This document shows, in pieces, positions 44,790 to 54,045 of a stretch of 64,000 bases of DNA. The DNA comes from Paenibacillus sp. (lineage in GTDB: Bacteria; Bacillota; Bacilli; Paenibacillales; YIM-B00363), in the NCBI GenBank assembly GCA_031181325.1, contig JAPSKX010000001.1, forward strand, positions 1 through 64,000. Direction: 5' to 3'. A program made the position numbers and the translations under genes. The notes below the pieces were generated by a model that saw only the letters and a list, made by a program, of their open reading frames with translations, searched no databases and was not told where the DNA came from. Position 1 is the first letter of the stretch; each line of letters starts with the position of its first letter.

Positions 44790-45710
44790 TTATGAAACGG
44801 TCTCCCCGGTAAGCGCTGCAGCTCGAAAACGCCGGATGTCCCTGACCGGGGGCAGACCAAATATACGGGCATATTCGCGGCTAAAATGCGAGGGACTTTC
44901 GTAGCCGACCTGAAACGCAGCCTCGGCCGCTTCTATCGTTTCGGAGAGGAGCAACCGACGCGCCTCTTGCAGCCTAATCTGTTTTTGGTATTGTATCGGG
45001 CTCATTCCCGTTACTTCCTTGAAGTAACTATACAAGGACGAGGCACTCATGCGAGCTTCCTTTGCTAATTCATCAACGTGCAGAGGCAATGCGAAGTCGC
45101 GGTTAAGCCGCTCAATCACCTTTGCGATCCGCTGCGCATGGCTGCCGATTAATGCAAACTGCTTAAGGACAGCATTTTGTTCATCCTGAAGAACCCGGTA
45201 GATGATCTCGCGTATTGCATAAGGCGCAAGCACCGGAATGTCTTGCGGCGTCTCCAGCAACTTGACAAGTCGCAACACGGCATCGTGAAGCGTTCCGTTC
45301 ATTCGGCTTATCACCAGGCCGCGTCCGGATTCGCGTTTGATTCTTACGGCATGTTCGGAGGCTTGTATGACATCTAGGATTTGGTTCATATCAAATTTTA
45401 ACTGTAGGCTTAAATACGGCGCCCCTTGCGAAGCCTCCACGACTTGCCCTGTAATCGGCAAATGCACGGATGCTGTTAAATAACTGTCGGGATCGTACTG
45501 GTAACTCTCTTGCCCCATCATGACAACCTTCGAGCCCTGCGCGACGATGCAAAGAGAGGGCTCATAGACGGAATAAACTGGTTCCGATATCCGGGACGCA
45601 CGAATAAAGCGCAAGGCGGGAATCGCCGTCTCATGTGTACCGTCCTGTTTCGCAAACCGTTCGATCACCCGCACCAATTCTCCACTCCGCTTTACGGACC
45701 TTTCATCCAT
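44790..45710 (-). CDS. AraC-family regulator with AraC_N domain (YqhC-like)
   Basis: A 306-residue regulator. The AraC_N domain (~15-175) has EPSLCIVAQGSKVVMMGQES and SYLTASVHLPITGQV, followed by two helix-turn-helix motifs (VDELAKEARMSASSLYSYFK and IEAAEAAFQVGYESPSHFSR). ATG 45710 follows GGGAGGCGAT; a longer frame to 45776 has no site. Regulators of this subgroup usually sit beside aldo/keto or short-chain dehydrogenase genes. Here the divergent neighbour is an Atu4866-type lipoprotein followed by a decayed short-chain dehydrogenase, which may have been its target. Confidence 0.88.
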   Translation of the reverse strand: MDERSVKRSGELVRVIERFAKQDGTHETAIPALRFIRASRISEPVYSVYEPSLCIVAQGSKVVMMGQESYQYDPDSYLTASVHLPITGQVVEASQGAPYLSLQLKFDMNQILDVIQASEHAVRIKRESGRGLVISRMNGTLHDAVLRLVKLLETPQDIPVLAPYAIREIIYRVLQDEQNAVLKQFALIGSHAQRIAKVIERLNRDFALPLHVDELAKEARMSASSLYSYFKEVTGMSPIQYQKQIRLQEARRLLLSETIEAAEAAFQVGYESPSHFSREYARIFGLPPVRDIRRFRAAALTGETVS

Positions 45711-45866
45711 TCTTATCGCCTCCCGGTTTTTCGACCTCATGATCTTAACAATATGATCTTCTGGAGGATTAGGCAATAGCAGCGTATCATCAGGCTACCG
45801 TTTTTCCTTCGAGCGGCGCCATAATTAAATGGTATCAAGCGCTCAGTCTGGTAAGGAGGCGGCGAC

Positions 45867-46229
45867 ATGTCGACCAAAATCATAGTACTTGTCATACTGC
45901 TTAGCGCCATGACGCTGCAGTCCTGTCAAGATGAGCCGTTATTCCGGGATTCGAACGCAAAAGGAGAGGATAGGATGAATAACAGAAACGAAGCCCCGCA
46001 TCCCTATGTCGGCATGTGGGTGACGAAAGACGGATATATCCGGCATGAGCTGCTGCCGAACGGTCGGTACGACGAGGCACGCGGAAACCGTAAAAGCGCC
46101 TATCAGGGCCATTATACGGTCGAAGGCGACCATATCGAATATGTGGATGATACGGGGTTCACGGCCGACGGCGACTTTCGCGACGGGGTACTGTACCATG
46201 CGGGCATGGTGCTCTATCGGGAAGAGTAG
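45867..46229 (+). CDS. Atu4866-domain lipoprotein
   Basis: A 120-residue protein with a short hydrophobic signal and lipobox-like TLQSC. The Atu4866-type domain (~45-120) carries PYVGMWVTKDGYIRHELLPN, GRYDEARGNR and VDDTGFTADG. AAGGAGGCGG precedes the ATG. The Atu4866 family is a small beta-rich domain of unknown function often near short-chain dehydrogenases and AraC_N regulators, which matches the context here. Confidence 0.8.
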   Translation: MSTKIIVLVILLSAMTLQSCQDEPLFRDSNAKGEDRMNNRNEAPHPYVGMWVTKDGYIRHELLPNGRYDEARGNRKSAYQGHYTVEGDHIEYVDDTGFTADGDFRDGVLYHAGMVLYREE

Positions 46230-46257
46230 CGGCGCGGCAACTTTTTACTAGTAATCA

Positions 46258-46437
46258 ATGGAGATGGAGGCGGTCATCCGCTTGGCGAAGAGCAGGTTCG
46301 GCAATGCTGGCGTGATGCCGCTCTCGCCCTTGCAAGCCTTGAAGATCGATGAATGGAACCGCATAATCGACGTCAATATCCGCGGCGATCTACATGGCAC
46401 TGCCGCTGGGCATCCCCTCATTACTGATACCTTCTAG
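46258..46437 (+). pseudogene. Short-chain dehydrogenase remnant
   Basis: A 59-codon frame reads EAVIRLAKSRFG directly followed by NAGVMPLSPLQALKIDEWNR and IIDVNIRG, then a degenerate tail and a stop. This is the middle of a classical SDR, whose NAG motif is normally preceded by about eight more residues (the xxDVLVN segment). The N-terminal Rossmann half, the Ser-Tyr-Lys catalytic part and that short segment are all missing. It is the remains of a dehydrogenase next to its likely AraC_N regulator. Confidence 0.8.
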
Positions 46438-46449
46438 TGAAAATGATCA

Positions 46450-46490
46450 ATGAACAAAGGCAGCCGGCCAGTGTGTGAGGCTGCCGTCTT
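46450..46490. repeat. GGCAGCC hairpin, copy 2
   Basis: GGCAGCC (46459-46465) and GGCTGCC (46479-46485) with flanks like those of the copy at 44364. The two copies bracket the AraC_N/Atu4866/SDR-remnant segment. Confidence 0.55.
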
Positions 46491-46603
46491 GTGATGTGGA
46501 GCGATCGTACCCGTCGTTCAATTAATATTAACGGCAATACGGCAGGAATATTTGACTGGATTGCAGAAAATATACCAGGACTTTACTCCTGGAGGGAACT
46601 GAA

Positions 46604-48535
46604 TTGAAGGGGATTTTTCGTTTTCTCGTATTCGTCGTCGTCTTTTCGCTAACGGCGAGCACGGCGCCGCTCGCCTCGTCGGCATCCGCCGCATCCAACG
46701 ATTGGACGTGGTCGCTCGTGCAAGGCAAACAGCACGCAGCGCTGCATGCCGTGGTCGAGCTTGCCGGCGGTGTCCGCATCGCCGTCGGGGACAACGCCGC
46801 GGTATTTCGCTCCGACACCGAAGGAACATGGGATCTCGTTCCGTTCCCGGTCGCCGCTCATTTGACGTCCACGGCGTCGAACGGGAACATCGCCGTCGTG
46901 GCCGGCGACGGAGTTATCGCATATACGAAGGACGGACTTACCTGGCGGACGGTCGTGTCGCAGGGGAAGTTTGCGCCGAGACAATTTTTCCCGAGCTCTA
47001 TAACCAACGAACCGTTTGATTTGCGGTCGGAAGCGGTTTTTTGGCACGACGTTGTGTGGGACGGTAGGCAATTTGTTGCCGTCGGCAGAATGGGTCATTA
47101 TTTTGTATCCGCCGCTTCTTCCGACGGATCGAATTGGAAATTGGCGCCGATGCCGACTTCGAAAGTGATGAGCACCATTATGGGGACGGCCCAGCTATCA
47201 AAGTTCAAAGGAAGTTGGATCGCCGTGCATGGGGACGGCATCTTCTATTCGCCGGATGCGACGACCTGGACCTTCCGCGATATAGAGTTGGGCGGATCGA
47301 TTCACGATGTGGCTGAGAACGGAGAGAACATCGTCGCGGTCGGATGGGATGGCCGCGCAGGGACGGGGCGACCGATAAGCGGAACCCTCTTTTCTTCGTC
47401 GGACGGGGTAACGTGGGAGCGACAATCGAAGCTCCGGGGTTTGTCCTCCGTCAACGGCGTCACGTGGGACGGCGCACAATTTATCGCTGTTGGCCATTAC
47501 GGGACGATCCTGCTGTCGACGGACGGAAGCACGTGGGAAAATAAGACCCCGTTCAACGGATCCGTTAATGAGAACCCGCTTTTTTATGTTCAGTACAAGG
47601 GGCTTCGAAGCAATATCAACGCGATCATGAAATCCGGCGGCTCCTATATTGCCGTCGGCGAGGTAGGCACGATCCGCACCGCGGCAGGTCTGGATGAAAC
47701 GTGGAAGCTGGAGGCGGCCGGCACGATGGGCGACCTGTACGGTATCGAGCATGTAAACGGAACGTATTTGGTTGCTGGGAACGGAACGCTAAGCGTCTCC
47801 ACGGATCTGCAGTCGTGGAGTGCGGTCGATAGTGACACAATCGCGGACGGCAACGACCTGTACGAATTGTCGGGCACCGCCGGAACGGCTCTCATGACGG
47901 GGTATTGGAAAGGCGATGGAATGTTGGAACGTGTCGCATATGCATTCGCCGACGGACAGTTGACGAACGTTCAGGGCATTCCCTTGGACGATATCGACGG
48001 CTCCGCAGCCATCAGCCGATCGTTGCGGTTGTTCGGCGGCGGGAAAGGGTACATCAGTTACGACGCCGGCAAGACGTGGGCGCCGTTGCCGGGCGTGCAG
48101 GCGGTTCCGACTGCGGTTAGCGCTACCCAACGATGGATCGGCTATTCGGGAGACACGAACTACGTTTCCGCCGACGGCATCGCATGGAAACCAACGAAGA
48201 GCACCGTCGGCGCAATCGAAAAAGCCATATGGGACGGCAACCGGTTCGTCGGCATTTACGGGGGGTCTCTATACGTATCGTACGACGGGATAACATGGAC
48301 GCCTTCAGTGGAGGGTGTCGAAGATGCTCCGCAATTCGGGGCGCTGGCCGTGAATCCGCAAGGCGTCGTTGCCGCTGTTGGCCGAAAAGGGATTTATTTG
48401 AATGAAGACCGAAAAAAATGGACAAAAATGTCCGTACCGGTAAAGGCGGATCTTCGCGATGTCCTTTGGGACGGTCGGCAATTCGTCGCAGTGGGAGAAG
48501 GCGGCGTCGTTATCGCCGGGAAGCCCCGCGAATAA
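46604..48535 (+). CDS. Secreted beta-propeller (BNR/YCF48-like) protein
   Basis: A 643-residue exported protein: signal peptide (~1-30, ending ASA), then repeated ~45-residue blades with the pattern WDGxQFVAVGxxG...SxDGxTW (for example VVWDGRQFVAVGRMG, VTWDGAQFIAVGHYG, DVLWDGRQFVAVGEGG). This is the Asp-box/BNR-like propeller common in secreted Paenibacillus proteins; no catalytic motif is evident and no wall anchor is seen. The TTG start at 46604 follows GGAGGG. A terminator follows. It probably binds an extracellular polymer or protein; role unknown. Confidence 0.8.
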   Translation: MKGIFRFLVFVVVFSLTASTAPLASSASAASNDWTWSLVQGKQHAALHAVVELAGGVRIAVGDNAAVFRSDTEGTWDLVPFPVAAHLTSTASNGNIAVVAGDGVIAYTKDGLTWRTVVSQGKFAPRQFFPSSITNEPFDLRSEAVFWHDVVWDGRQFVAVGRMGHYFVSAASSDGSNWKLAPMPTSKVMSTIMGTAQLSKFKGSWIAVHGDGIFYSPDATTWTFRDIELGGSIHDVAENGENIVAVGWDGRAGTGRPISGTLFSSSDGVTWERQSKLRGLSSVNGVTWDGAQFIAVGHYGTILLSTDGSTWENKTPFNGSVNENPLFYVQYKGLRSNINAIMKSGGSYIAVGEVGTIRTAAGLDETWKLEAAGTMGDLYGIEHVNGTYLVAGNGTLSVSTDLQSWSAVDSDTIADGNDLYELSGTAGTALMTGYWKGDGMLERVAYAFADGQLTNVQGIPLDDIDGSAAISRSLRLFGGGKGYISYDAGKTWAPLPGVQAVPTAVSATQRWIGYSGDTNYVSADGIAWKPTKSTVGAIEKAIWDGNRFVGIYGGSLYVSYDGITWTPSVEGVEDAPQFGALAVNPQGVVAAVGRKGIYLNEDRKKWTKMSVPVKADLRDVLWDGRQFVAVGEGGVVIAGKPRE

Positions 48536-48552
48536 GGCCTATCGTAGGCAGG

Positions 48553-48592
48553 AAGCTCCCGTCTCGTTCGCTCTGAGACGGGAGCTTTTTAC
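48553..48592 (+). terminator. Terminator after the beta-propeller gene
   Basis: AAGCTCCCGTCTC and GAGACGGGAGCTT arms followed by TTTACG. Confidence 0.8.
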
Positions 48593-48826
48593 GACCATTT
48601 CAAGCAACAATTATATAGAACGTTTGTCCATTAACGAGGGATCGCCAAATGCAATGCCGGATGCTTCCTCCGCCATTCATTACGGCAATAGGGGTAGTGG
48701 GCACAACAAATAAGCCGAGTGTAATTGCAGAAACACAACCCCGCTCTCTTCTTGGCTGTCCGAATGCTCCTTAGTCTTTGGATCGCAGCATAACGGTCCA
48801 TTCGAACACCCGCCGGTTCAACCCCG

Positions 48827-49303
48827 TCATTCGGCGGCGAGCACTTCAATTACAATGCTGCCGAATAATGCGCCGCCGACATACGCATCGAACTTCCACG
48901 TCCCGGGGGACGGGATGGTAATGAGGGTAGGAACCTGTGCATCCGCTCCATCCGTACCGTAGGCGATCGCGCTATTTTTAACGATGGAGATGGGTTCCGA
49001 TCCTTGCGTTCGCGCCGTTAATGCGAACGACTTGCTCACCAACTCCTCGGGCTCACCCCACAGAAACCAATGAATCCCCATCTGTTTTCCTGCAATCATA
49101 GCAGGATCCATAATGCCGATTTTCGATGGTTGGCCGATCATCGTCTGATCGCCGACTTGAAAGACGGGGCTGACGGCCCAAGCCTGTTCATCGATCATGG
49201 CCTCCTCGGAAGCTCGGTTCTCATTCCAACGCGTATGGATGAGCTGCGAGAGGAGCAATACGGCCAGAAACAGCGACCCGATCCACATATATTCTCTCTT
49301 CAT
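48827..49303 (-). CDS. DUF4871 family exported protein
   Basis: A 158-residue protein with an N-terminal transmembrane or signal helix (~6-22). The domain has FQVGDQTMIGQPSKIGIMD, GIHWFLWGEPEELVSKSF and a closing PSPGTWKFDAYVGGALFGSI, matching the DUF4871 pattern of Bacillales extracytoplasmic proteins. CGGAGGGAAATC precedes the ATG. No operon partner is close. Function unknown. Confidence 0.75.
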   Translation of the reverse strand: MKREYMWIGSLFLAVLLLSQLIHTRWNENRASEEAMIDEQAWAVSPVFQVGDQTMIGQPSKIGIMDPAMIAGKQMGIHWFLWGEPEELVSKSFALTARTQGSEPISIVKNSAIAYGTDGADAQVPTLITIPSPGTWKFDAYVGGALFGSIVIEVLAAE

Positions 49304-49379
49304 GATTTCCCTCCGTCAATGACTCTTATTCCAGTTCATACCAGTTATATACGTAGCGAAGCGGGGCCGGGTTTATGCA

Positions 49380-49417
49380 AAAAGAGTCCAGCCGGCGTCC
49401 TGCGGCTGAACTCTTTT
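49380..49417 (-). terminator. Terminator after the YitT-family gene
   Basis: On the minus strand, AAAAGAGT and ACTCTTTT arms plus an inner CAGCCG/CGGCTG stem end in a T-run. Confidence 0.75.
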
Positions 49418-49432
49418 CCATGGCCTAATTTC

Positions 49433-50302
49433 CTAATGAATATCGTGTTTCTTGAAGTTGCCGCCCTTCACTTCGGCGACGTCATATACCATGACGAAGG
49501 CGTTCGGATCGATCTCCTCGATAATTTCCTTCATCTTGCTTTCTTCCAGCCGGTTAATGACGCAATTGATTTCTTTGAACTGTTCGTTGGAGTAGCCGCC
49601 TTCGACGAGATTGTAGGTCGCGCCGCGCCCTAATCGGTCGCGAATGGTCTCGACCATGACCTCGGGATGCTTGGTGATGATCTTGAACGTCTTCGCTCCG
49701 CTCAAGCCTTCCTCCACGATATGTATGACTTTGGAGGCGATGAAGTAGGCGATGCCCGACAAGATCGCCCCTTGCAGGCCGAAGACAGTCGAGACGACGA
49801 TAAACACGAACAAGTTCAAAAATAAGATGAGATCGCTGGTGCCGAATGGCAATTTGCGGGAGAGAAGCACGGCTAACATATCGATCCCATCCAACGCGCC
49901 GCCGTTCCGTAAAGCCAAACCCATCCCGAAGCCGATAATAATGCCGCCGACGACAGTGATCAGAAGGGTGTCTCCTTCGATGATGGTCGGGATGTGATGC
50001 ATAAGGACCGTGCCGACGGCGAGCGAAGCGATGCCGAGCACAGAGTAGATCGCGAAGCTTTTGCCGATTTGCTTATACCCCAGAAAGATGAAGGGAACGT
50101 TCAGCGCCGCGATCAGAAGTCCCAACGGCAGTCCGATCAGCTGCGACCCCACGATGCTTAAGCCCGTCACGCCGCCGTCGGATACGTTGTTCGGGATTAA
50201 TACGGCTTCGAGTCCGTAAGCGGTAATGAAGCCTCCGATCACCACGGCGAGTCCTCGCAGCAACCTTTTTACAACCGAAGGCGATTTCTGGCCTGTCTTC
50301 AT
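49433..50302 (-). CDS. YitT family membrane protein (DUF161/DUF2179)
   Basis: A 289-residue protein. About five to six hydrophobic segments with the family motifs NNVSDGGVTGLSI and NGGALDGIDMLAVLLSRK are followed by a C-terminal soluble DUF2179 domain (RGATYNLVEGGYSNEQFKEI, IDPNAFVMVYDV). YitT proteins are integral membrane proteins of uncertain transport function. ATG 50302 has GGGGTC upstream; the in-frame ATG codons at 50320 and 50350 lack good sites. Confidence 0.9.
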   Translation of the reverse strand: MKTGQKSPSVVKRLLRGLAVVIGGFITAYGLEAVLIPNNVSDGGVTGLSIVGSQLIGLPLGLLIAALNVPFIFLGYKQIGKSFAIYSVLGIASLAVGTVLMHHIPTIIEGDTLLITVVGGIIIGFGMGLALRNGGALDGIDMLAVLLSRKLPFGTSDLILFLNLFVFIVVSTVFGLQGAILSGIAYFIASKVIHIVEEGLSGAKTFKIITKHPEVMVETIRDRLGRGATYNLVEGGYSNEQFKEINCVINRLEESKMKEIIEEIDPNAFVMVYDVAEVKGGNFKKHDIH

Positions 50303-50424
50303 ATAACGACCCCATTTCATAGTTTCGTAGTCCCGGACGTGAAGGGGCATTCCTGCCGCGCGCGAGAAAACCGTGGAATTATTTTACCTGAAAATAAAAA
50401 GAATATCATGTTTTCAAATCATGA

Positions 50425-51258
50425 CTAGCCTTCGACCCTCGCGGCATGCTTCCTCCGAAGCTCGTAGAGCCGTTCCAACCGTTCCATCGCCTGAGCGTCC
50501 TTCCGCGCCAGCGCGACCGTCAGCGAGTCGATGACCGCGACCGGCGCCGCCATGGAGTGGAACTCCCCAGGCTCGCCCCGATACGCGAACAGCACGGCGG
50601 AGGCCATGGCATGCAGCTCGGAGACGACCATGTCGGTGAACAGGATCAGCTTCGCTCCGGCCTCGCTCCCCGCGTTCATGACCGTGCGGACGTCCGGCGG
50701 AAACCCGTAGAAGCCGAACGTCACCAACGCGTCGTCCGACGTCATATGCGTCAGCTGCTCGAACATATCGTTCGAGCCCGTCGGGATCGGCACCATCGCG
50801 AAGCCGAACCGATTGAGGCGGAACAGAAGCAGCTCCGTCAGCGCGCGGGACGGTCCTGTGCCGAACACGAAGACGCGCTTCGCCCGCAGCAGCGCCTCCG
50901 CCGCGGCGTCGAAGCTCTCCGCGGACAAGAGCCGCTTCGTCTCTTCCAAGTTTCGAATTTCCATATCGATCATCTGCATCGGCAACGGGCTCTCCGACAT
51001 CCGGCTCAGCTTGTCCTTCATCTTATCCGCCGGACGGGCAGCCCCCTGCGATTGCTGACGTCTCTTCACGTCCTTCAGATTATCGAAGCCGATCGCGCTC
51101 CAGAAGCGGGAGACGGTCGCCACGCTGACGCCGGTTTCGCGGGCGATGTCGTGTTCGGTCAAGTAAGGGATATCGGACTCATGCCGGACGAGATAGCCGG
51201 CGATGCGCTGTTGGGCGCGAGACAATTTATTCGCGTTCGCAATGGCGGACTGGATCAT
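50425..51258 (-). CDS. MurR/RpiR-family transcriptional regulator
   Basis: A 277-residue regulator. An N-terminal HTH_6 domain (LTEHDIARETGVSVATVSRFWSAIGF) precedes a SIS sugar-phosphate-binding domain (VFVFGTGPSRALTELLLFRL; LVTFGFYGFPPDVRTVMN). Family members sense phosphosugars. AGGAGGAGAGAAT precedes the ATG. It is divergent from an ECF transporter operon and likely controls it through the ATTTCA/TGAAAT inverted repeat in the shared region. A phosphosugar effector would hint that the transporter substrate is a sugar-like compound or a phosphorylated vitamin. Confidence 0.9.
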   Translation of the reverse strand: MIQSAIANANKLSRAQQRIAGYLVRHESDIPYLTEHDIARETGVSVATVSRFWSAIGFDNLKDVKRRQQSQGAARPADKMKDKLSRMSESPLPMQMIDMEIRNLEETKRLLSAESFDAAAEALLRAKRVFVFGTGPSRALTELLLFRLNRFGFAMVPIPTGSNDMFEQLTHMTSDDALVTFGFYGFPPDVRTVMNAGSEAGAKLILFTDMVVSELHAMASAVLFAYRGEPGEFHSMAAPVAVIDSLTVALARKDAQAMERLERLYELRRKHAARVEG

Positions 51259-51335
51259 ATTCTCTCTCCTCCTAGCTTCTTTCTAACACAATGCGATGGG
51301 GAAGACAATGCGAGCAAGCATAAAATGAAAAAGAA

Positions 51336-51360
51336 ATTTCATAATATAATTTTGTGAAAT
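51336..51360. promoter_or_regulatory. Inverted repeat over a putative -10 between MurR-type regulator and ECF operon
   Basis: ATTTCA (51336) and TGAAAT (51355) flank a TATAAT (51345-51350), a plausible operator blocking RNA polymerase. Confidence 0.45.
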
Positions 51361-51455
51361 AAATTTTACAACTTCTCTATATTCCGCTAATCTTGCGTTA
51401 ACAAACGCTGTCTAAGATGGGGGTAATCATAACACGATCCCATGGAGGTTGAACC

Positions 51456-52316
51456 ATGCTTTCGACGAACAAGCCGTTAAGCCCGGCGCAGAAAACGATG
51501 GTATTCGTATTGTCGATGTCGCTGTTCGGATTGTCCGACCTGGTCACCGAATTAATCCCCCAGCCCGAGTTCGGCCCCATCGAATTGAACATTCCGTATT
51601 TCGCGTTCATCCCGCTCGTCTTGGCCATTCTGTTCAGTCCCTTGCACGCGGCGCTCGGCGCGGCGCTCGGCGAGCTGATCTTCGGAGATCTGCTGATGGG
51701 AGATTTCGGGGGACTCAGCGAGCTGGAAGGCTTTCTTCAATTGTTCGTGGGGATGTATATCGCCGGACTGCTGGTCCGCAACGTGAAGAACAAGAGTCTC
51801 ATCGTCTTCGCTTGCTTGGTCGGCGTCGGCATCGAGCAGCTGCTGGGCTTCCTGACGGACGTCGCGAAGGTGTGGGTCGGCGTGGAAGACTTCGAAGCGG
51901 TCGAAGGGCTGCCGCAAAGCGTCGTGATCGTCGAGGGCATCGAATTCCTCTATGAATGGATCGTGGCCGGAGTGCTGGTCGGCCTTCTCCCCGTGCTTTA
52001 CTTGGTGCCGCGGCTGCACGGCAAGATCGAACCGCTGCTCGGCATGCGTCCCCGCACGCCGGAGGATGCGCCGCGAATCGGCGGCGGGCGGGGCTGGAGA
52101 TGGTTCGCCGGGGTCGTCGGCGCCGGCGTCGCGGCGGGCGCGATCGCGATCGTCACGGAGATGGACTTCAATCCCGGCGAGTGGGAGGCGGCGTTCGCCG
52201 AGGACCTCGGCAGCGGCTATGTGTGGCTGATGATCGGAGCGGCGGCGCTGCTTGGCCTAGCCACCTTCTTGATCGCGATGGCCGGAGCCAAGAAGTCGCC
52301 GCCGAAGGCAGGATGA
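51456..52316 (+). CDS. ECF transporter substrate-specific (S) component, unknown ligand
   Basis: A 286-residue membrane protein with about six or more hydrophobic segments. The first half resembles S components (IPYFAFIPLVLAILFSPLHA, the LGAALGELIFGDLLMG segment). A further pair of helices at the C-terminus (residues ~215-235 and ~255-275) makes it longer than the usual ~180-200 residues. GGAGGTTGAACC precedes the ATG. It stands first in an operon with the fused ATPase and T component. No riboswitch was recognised upstream that would reveal the vitamin or metabolite. Confidence 0.75.
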   Translation: MLSTNKPLSPAQKTMVFVLSMSLFGLSDLVTELIPQPEFGPIELNIPYFAFIPLVLAILFSPLHAALGAALGELIFGDLLMGDFGGLSELEGFLQLFVGMYIAGLLVRNVKNKSLIVFACLVGVGIEQLLGFLTDVAKVWVGVEDFEAVEGLPQSVVIVEGIEFLYEWIVAGVLVGLLPVLYLVPRLHGKIEPLLGMRPRTPEDAPRIGGGRGWRWFAGVVGAGVAAGAIAIVTEMDFNPGEWEAAFAEDLGSGYVWLMIGAAALLGLATFLIAMAGAKKSPPKAG

Positions 52317-52322
52317 TCCTCC

Positions 52323-54044
52323 ATGGCTGAAACTCTTATTCGCCTGGACAACGTGTCCTTCCGTTATCCGGGCGCGGAGCGGAACGTCTTGAACGGCGTC
52401 AGCTTAGAAATCTATGAAGGGGATTTCGTCGCGGTCATCGGCGGCAACGGCAGCGGGAAGTCCACGTTGTGCAAGACGTTCAACGGCTTGATTCCCCACT
52501 TCTATAACGGCGACTTCGAAGGTGACGCGCAGGTGATGGGCGCGTCGACCCTGGCGCAGAGCGTCGACGCGCTGTCCAAGCGAATCGGATACGTGTATCA
52601 GGATTTCGAAAATCAACTCGTCCGCCCGACCGTCTACGACGAAATCGCGTTCGGTCCGATCAACTTCGGTATGGCGGATTATCGGGAACGCGCGGAGCGG
52701 GCGCTGGATCTGCTCGATCTGCGGCCGATTCGCGATGAATTCGTCTGGCAGCTCAGCGGAGGCCAGAAGCACCTCGTCGCGCTGGCCGGCGCGCTGGCGC
52801 TGGATCCGGACGTTATCGTCGTCGACGAGCCGGTCGCGCAGCTCGACCCCGTTCATGCGGAGGCTCTCTACGACAAGCTCCGGCAGCTCAACGAACGGTA
52901 CGGCAAGACGATCGTCGTCATCGAGCACCACACGGAATACATCGCCGAATACTGCAAGCATGCGATCCTGATGGACGGAGGCCGCCTGCGCTGGAGGAAG
53001 GACGTACGAACGGCGCTGAACGAAATCGGCACGCTGGCGGAGCTTCATATCCTGCCGCCCCAAGTGACGCAGGCCGCGCATCGGCTGCGAGGGGAGGAGG
53101 CATCCGGCATCGGCGCCTCGCAGCCGCTTCCGATCACGATCGGGGAAGCCGCGGAGCGATGGCTGGCGCCGCTCCCCGCCTCGATCGAGGACGCGCCGAC
53201 CCCGGCGCCGCCGCGCGAACCGAGCGGCGCGCCTGTCCTTCGCATCGCAGGGCTGCGCCATGAATACAAGACGATCGACAAGCGCAAGGCGAACGCGCTG
53301 GAGTCGATCGATCTGGAGCTGTTCGAAGGGGATCGCGTCGCGCTCGTGGGGAACAACGGCGCGGGGAAGTCGACCCTGCTGAAGCTGATTACCGGCATCG
53401 TCAAGCCGGCCGAAGGCGAAATCACGCTGCTAGGTCAGAACGCGTTGAAGCTCTCGCCGGAGCGCATTGCGGAGATGGCGGCTTACATTTATCAGAATCC
53501 CGAGGAGATGTTCATCGCCGACCATATTCGGGCGGATATCGAATATTTCTTGGCTTCGAGGAACGAGGACGGCTACGGCGCGTTCGTCGACGAGCTCGTT
53601 CGCATCTTCCGGCTCGCCGACTTGCAGCATCGGGACGGGCGGCTGCTGAGCGGCGGCCAGCAGCGGAGGGCATCCCTCGCCGTCGGCATGGCGATGCGTC
53701 CGCAGCTGATGCTGCTGGACGAACCGACCTCGAGTCTGGACGTCTCCAGCCGCAAGGAGCTGGTGCGCATGCTGGAGCACCTGCGCGGCCGGGTGAAAGC
53801 CGTCGTCGTAGCGACGCACGATATGCAGCTCGCCGCCGAGTGGGCCAATCGGGTGATCGTCATGCATCGCGGACGGATCCGGGCGGACGTCGCCCCCAGC
53901 GACTTGTTCCGCGACGAGGCGCTGATGCGGGCATGCGGCCTGAAAGCGCCGCAAATCGTGGAATGGAGCCGGCGCTGCGGGTTCGAGCCGCCGGCGCTGA
54001 GCGTGGAAGAATTCGTCGTTCGGGCGGCCGGAAGGAGAGAATGA
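52323..54044 (+). CDS. Fused double energy-coupling ATPase (EcfA-EcfA)
   Basis: A 573-residue protein with two complete ABC ATPase domains. Domain 1 has Walker A GGNGSGKST (~40), signature QLSGGQKH (~143) and Walker B DVIVVDEP. Domain 2 has GNNGAGKST (~343), signature LLSGGQQRR (~441) and LMLLDEPTSSLD. A short Pro/Ala linker lies around residues 285-300. It supplies ATP hydrolysis to the ECF module; normally EcfA and EcfA' are separate genes. Seven bases separate it from the S component. Confidence 0.93.
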   Translation: MAETLIRLDNVSFRYPGAERNVLNGVSLEIYEGDFVAVIGGNGSGKSTLCKTFNGLIPHFYNGDFEGDAQVMGASTLAQSVDALSKRIGYVYQDFENQLVRPTVYDEIAFGPINFGMADYRERAERALDLLDLRPIRDEFVWQLSGGQKHLVALAGALALDPDVIVVDEPVAQLDPVHAEALYDKLRQLNERYGKTIVVIEHHTEYIAEYCKHAILMDGGRLRWRKDVRTALNEIGTLAELHILPPQVTQAAHRLRGEEASGIGASQPLPITIGEAAERWLAPLPASIEDAPTPAPPREPSGAPVLRIAGLRHEYKTIDKRKANALESIDLELFEGDRVALVGNNGAGKSTLLKLITGIVKPAEGEITLLGQNALKLSPERIAEMAAYIYQNPEEMFIADHIRADIEYFLASRNEDGYGAFVDELVRIFRLADLQHRDGRLLSGGQQRRASLAVGMAMRPQLMLLDEPTSSLDVSSRKELVRMLEHLRGRVKAVVVATHDMQLAAEWANRVIVMHRGRIRADVAPSDLFRDEALMRACGLKAPQIVEWSRRCGFEPPALSVEEFVVRAAGRRE

Positions 54045-54045
54045 G

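Noticed and set aside
51259-51455. A riboswitch before the ECF operon
   Set aside because: No thiamine, cobalamin, preQ1, folate or FMN aptamer consensus could be recognised; an inverted repeat over a promoter explains control more simply.
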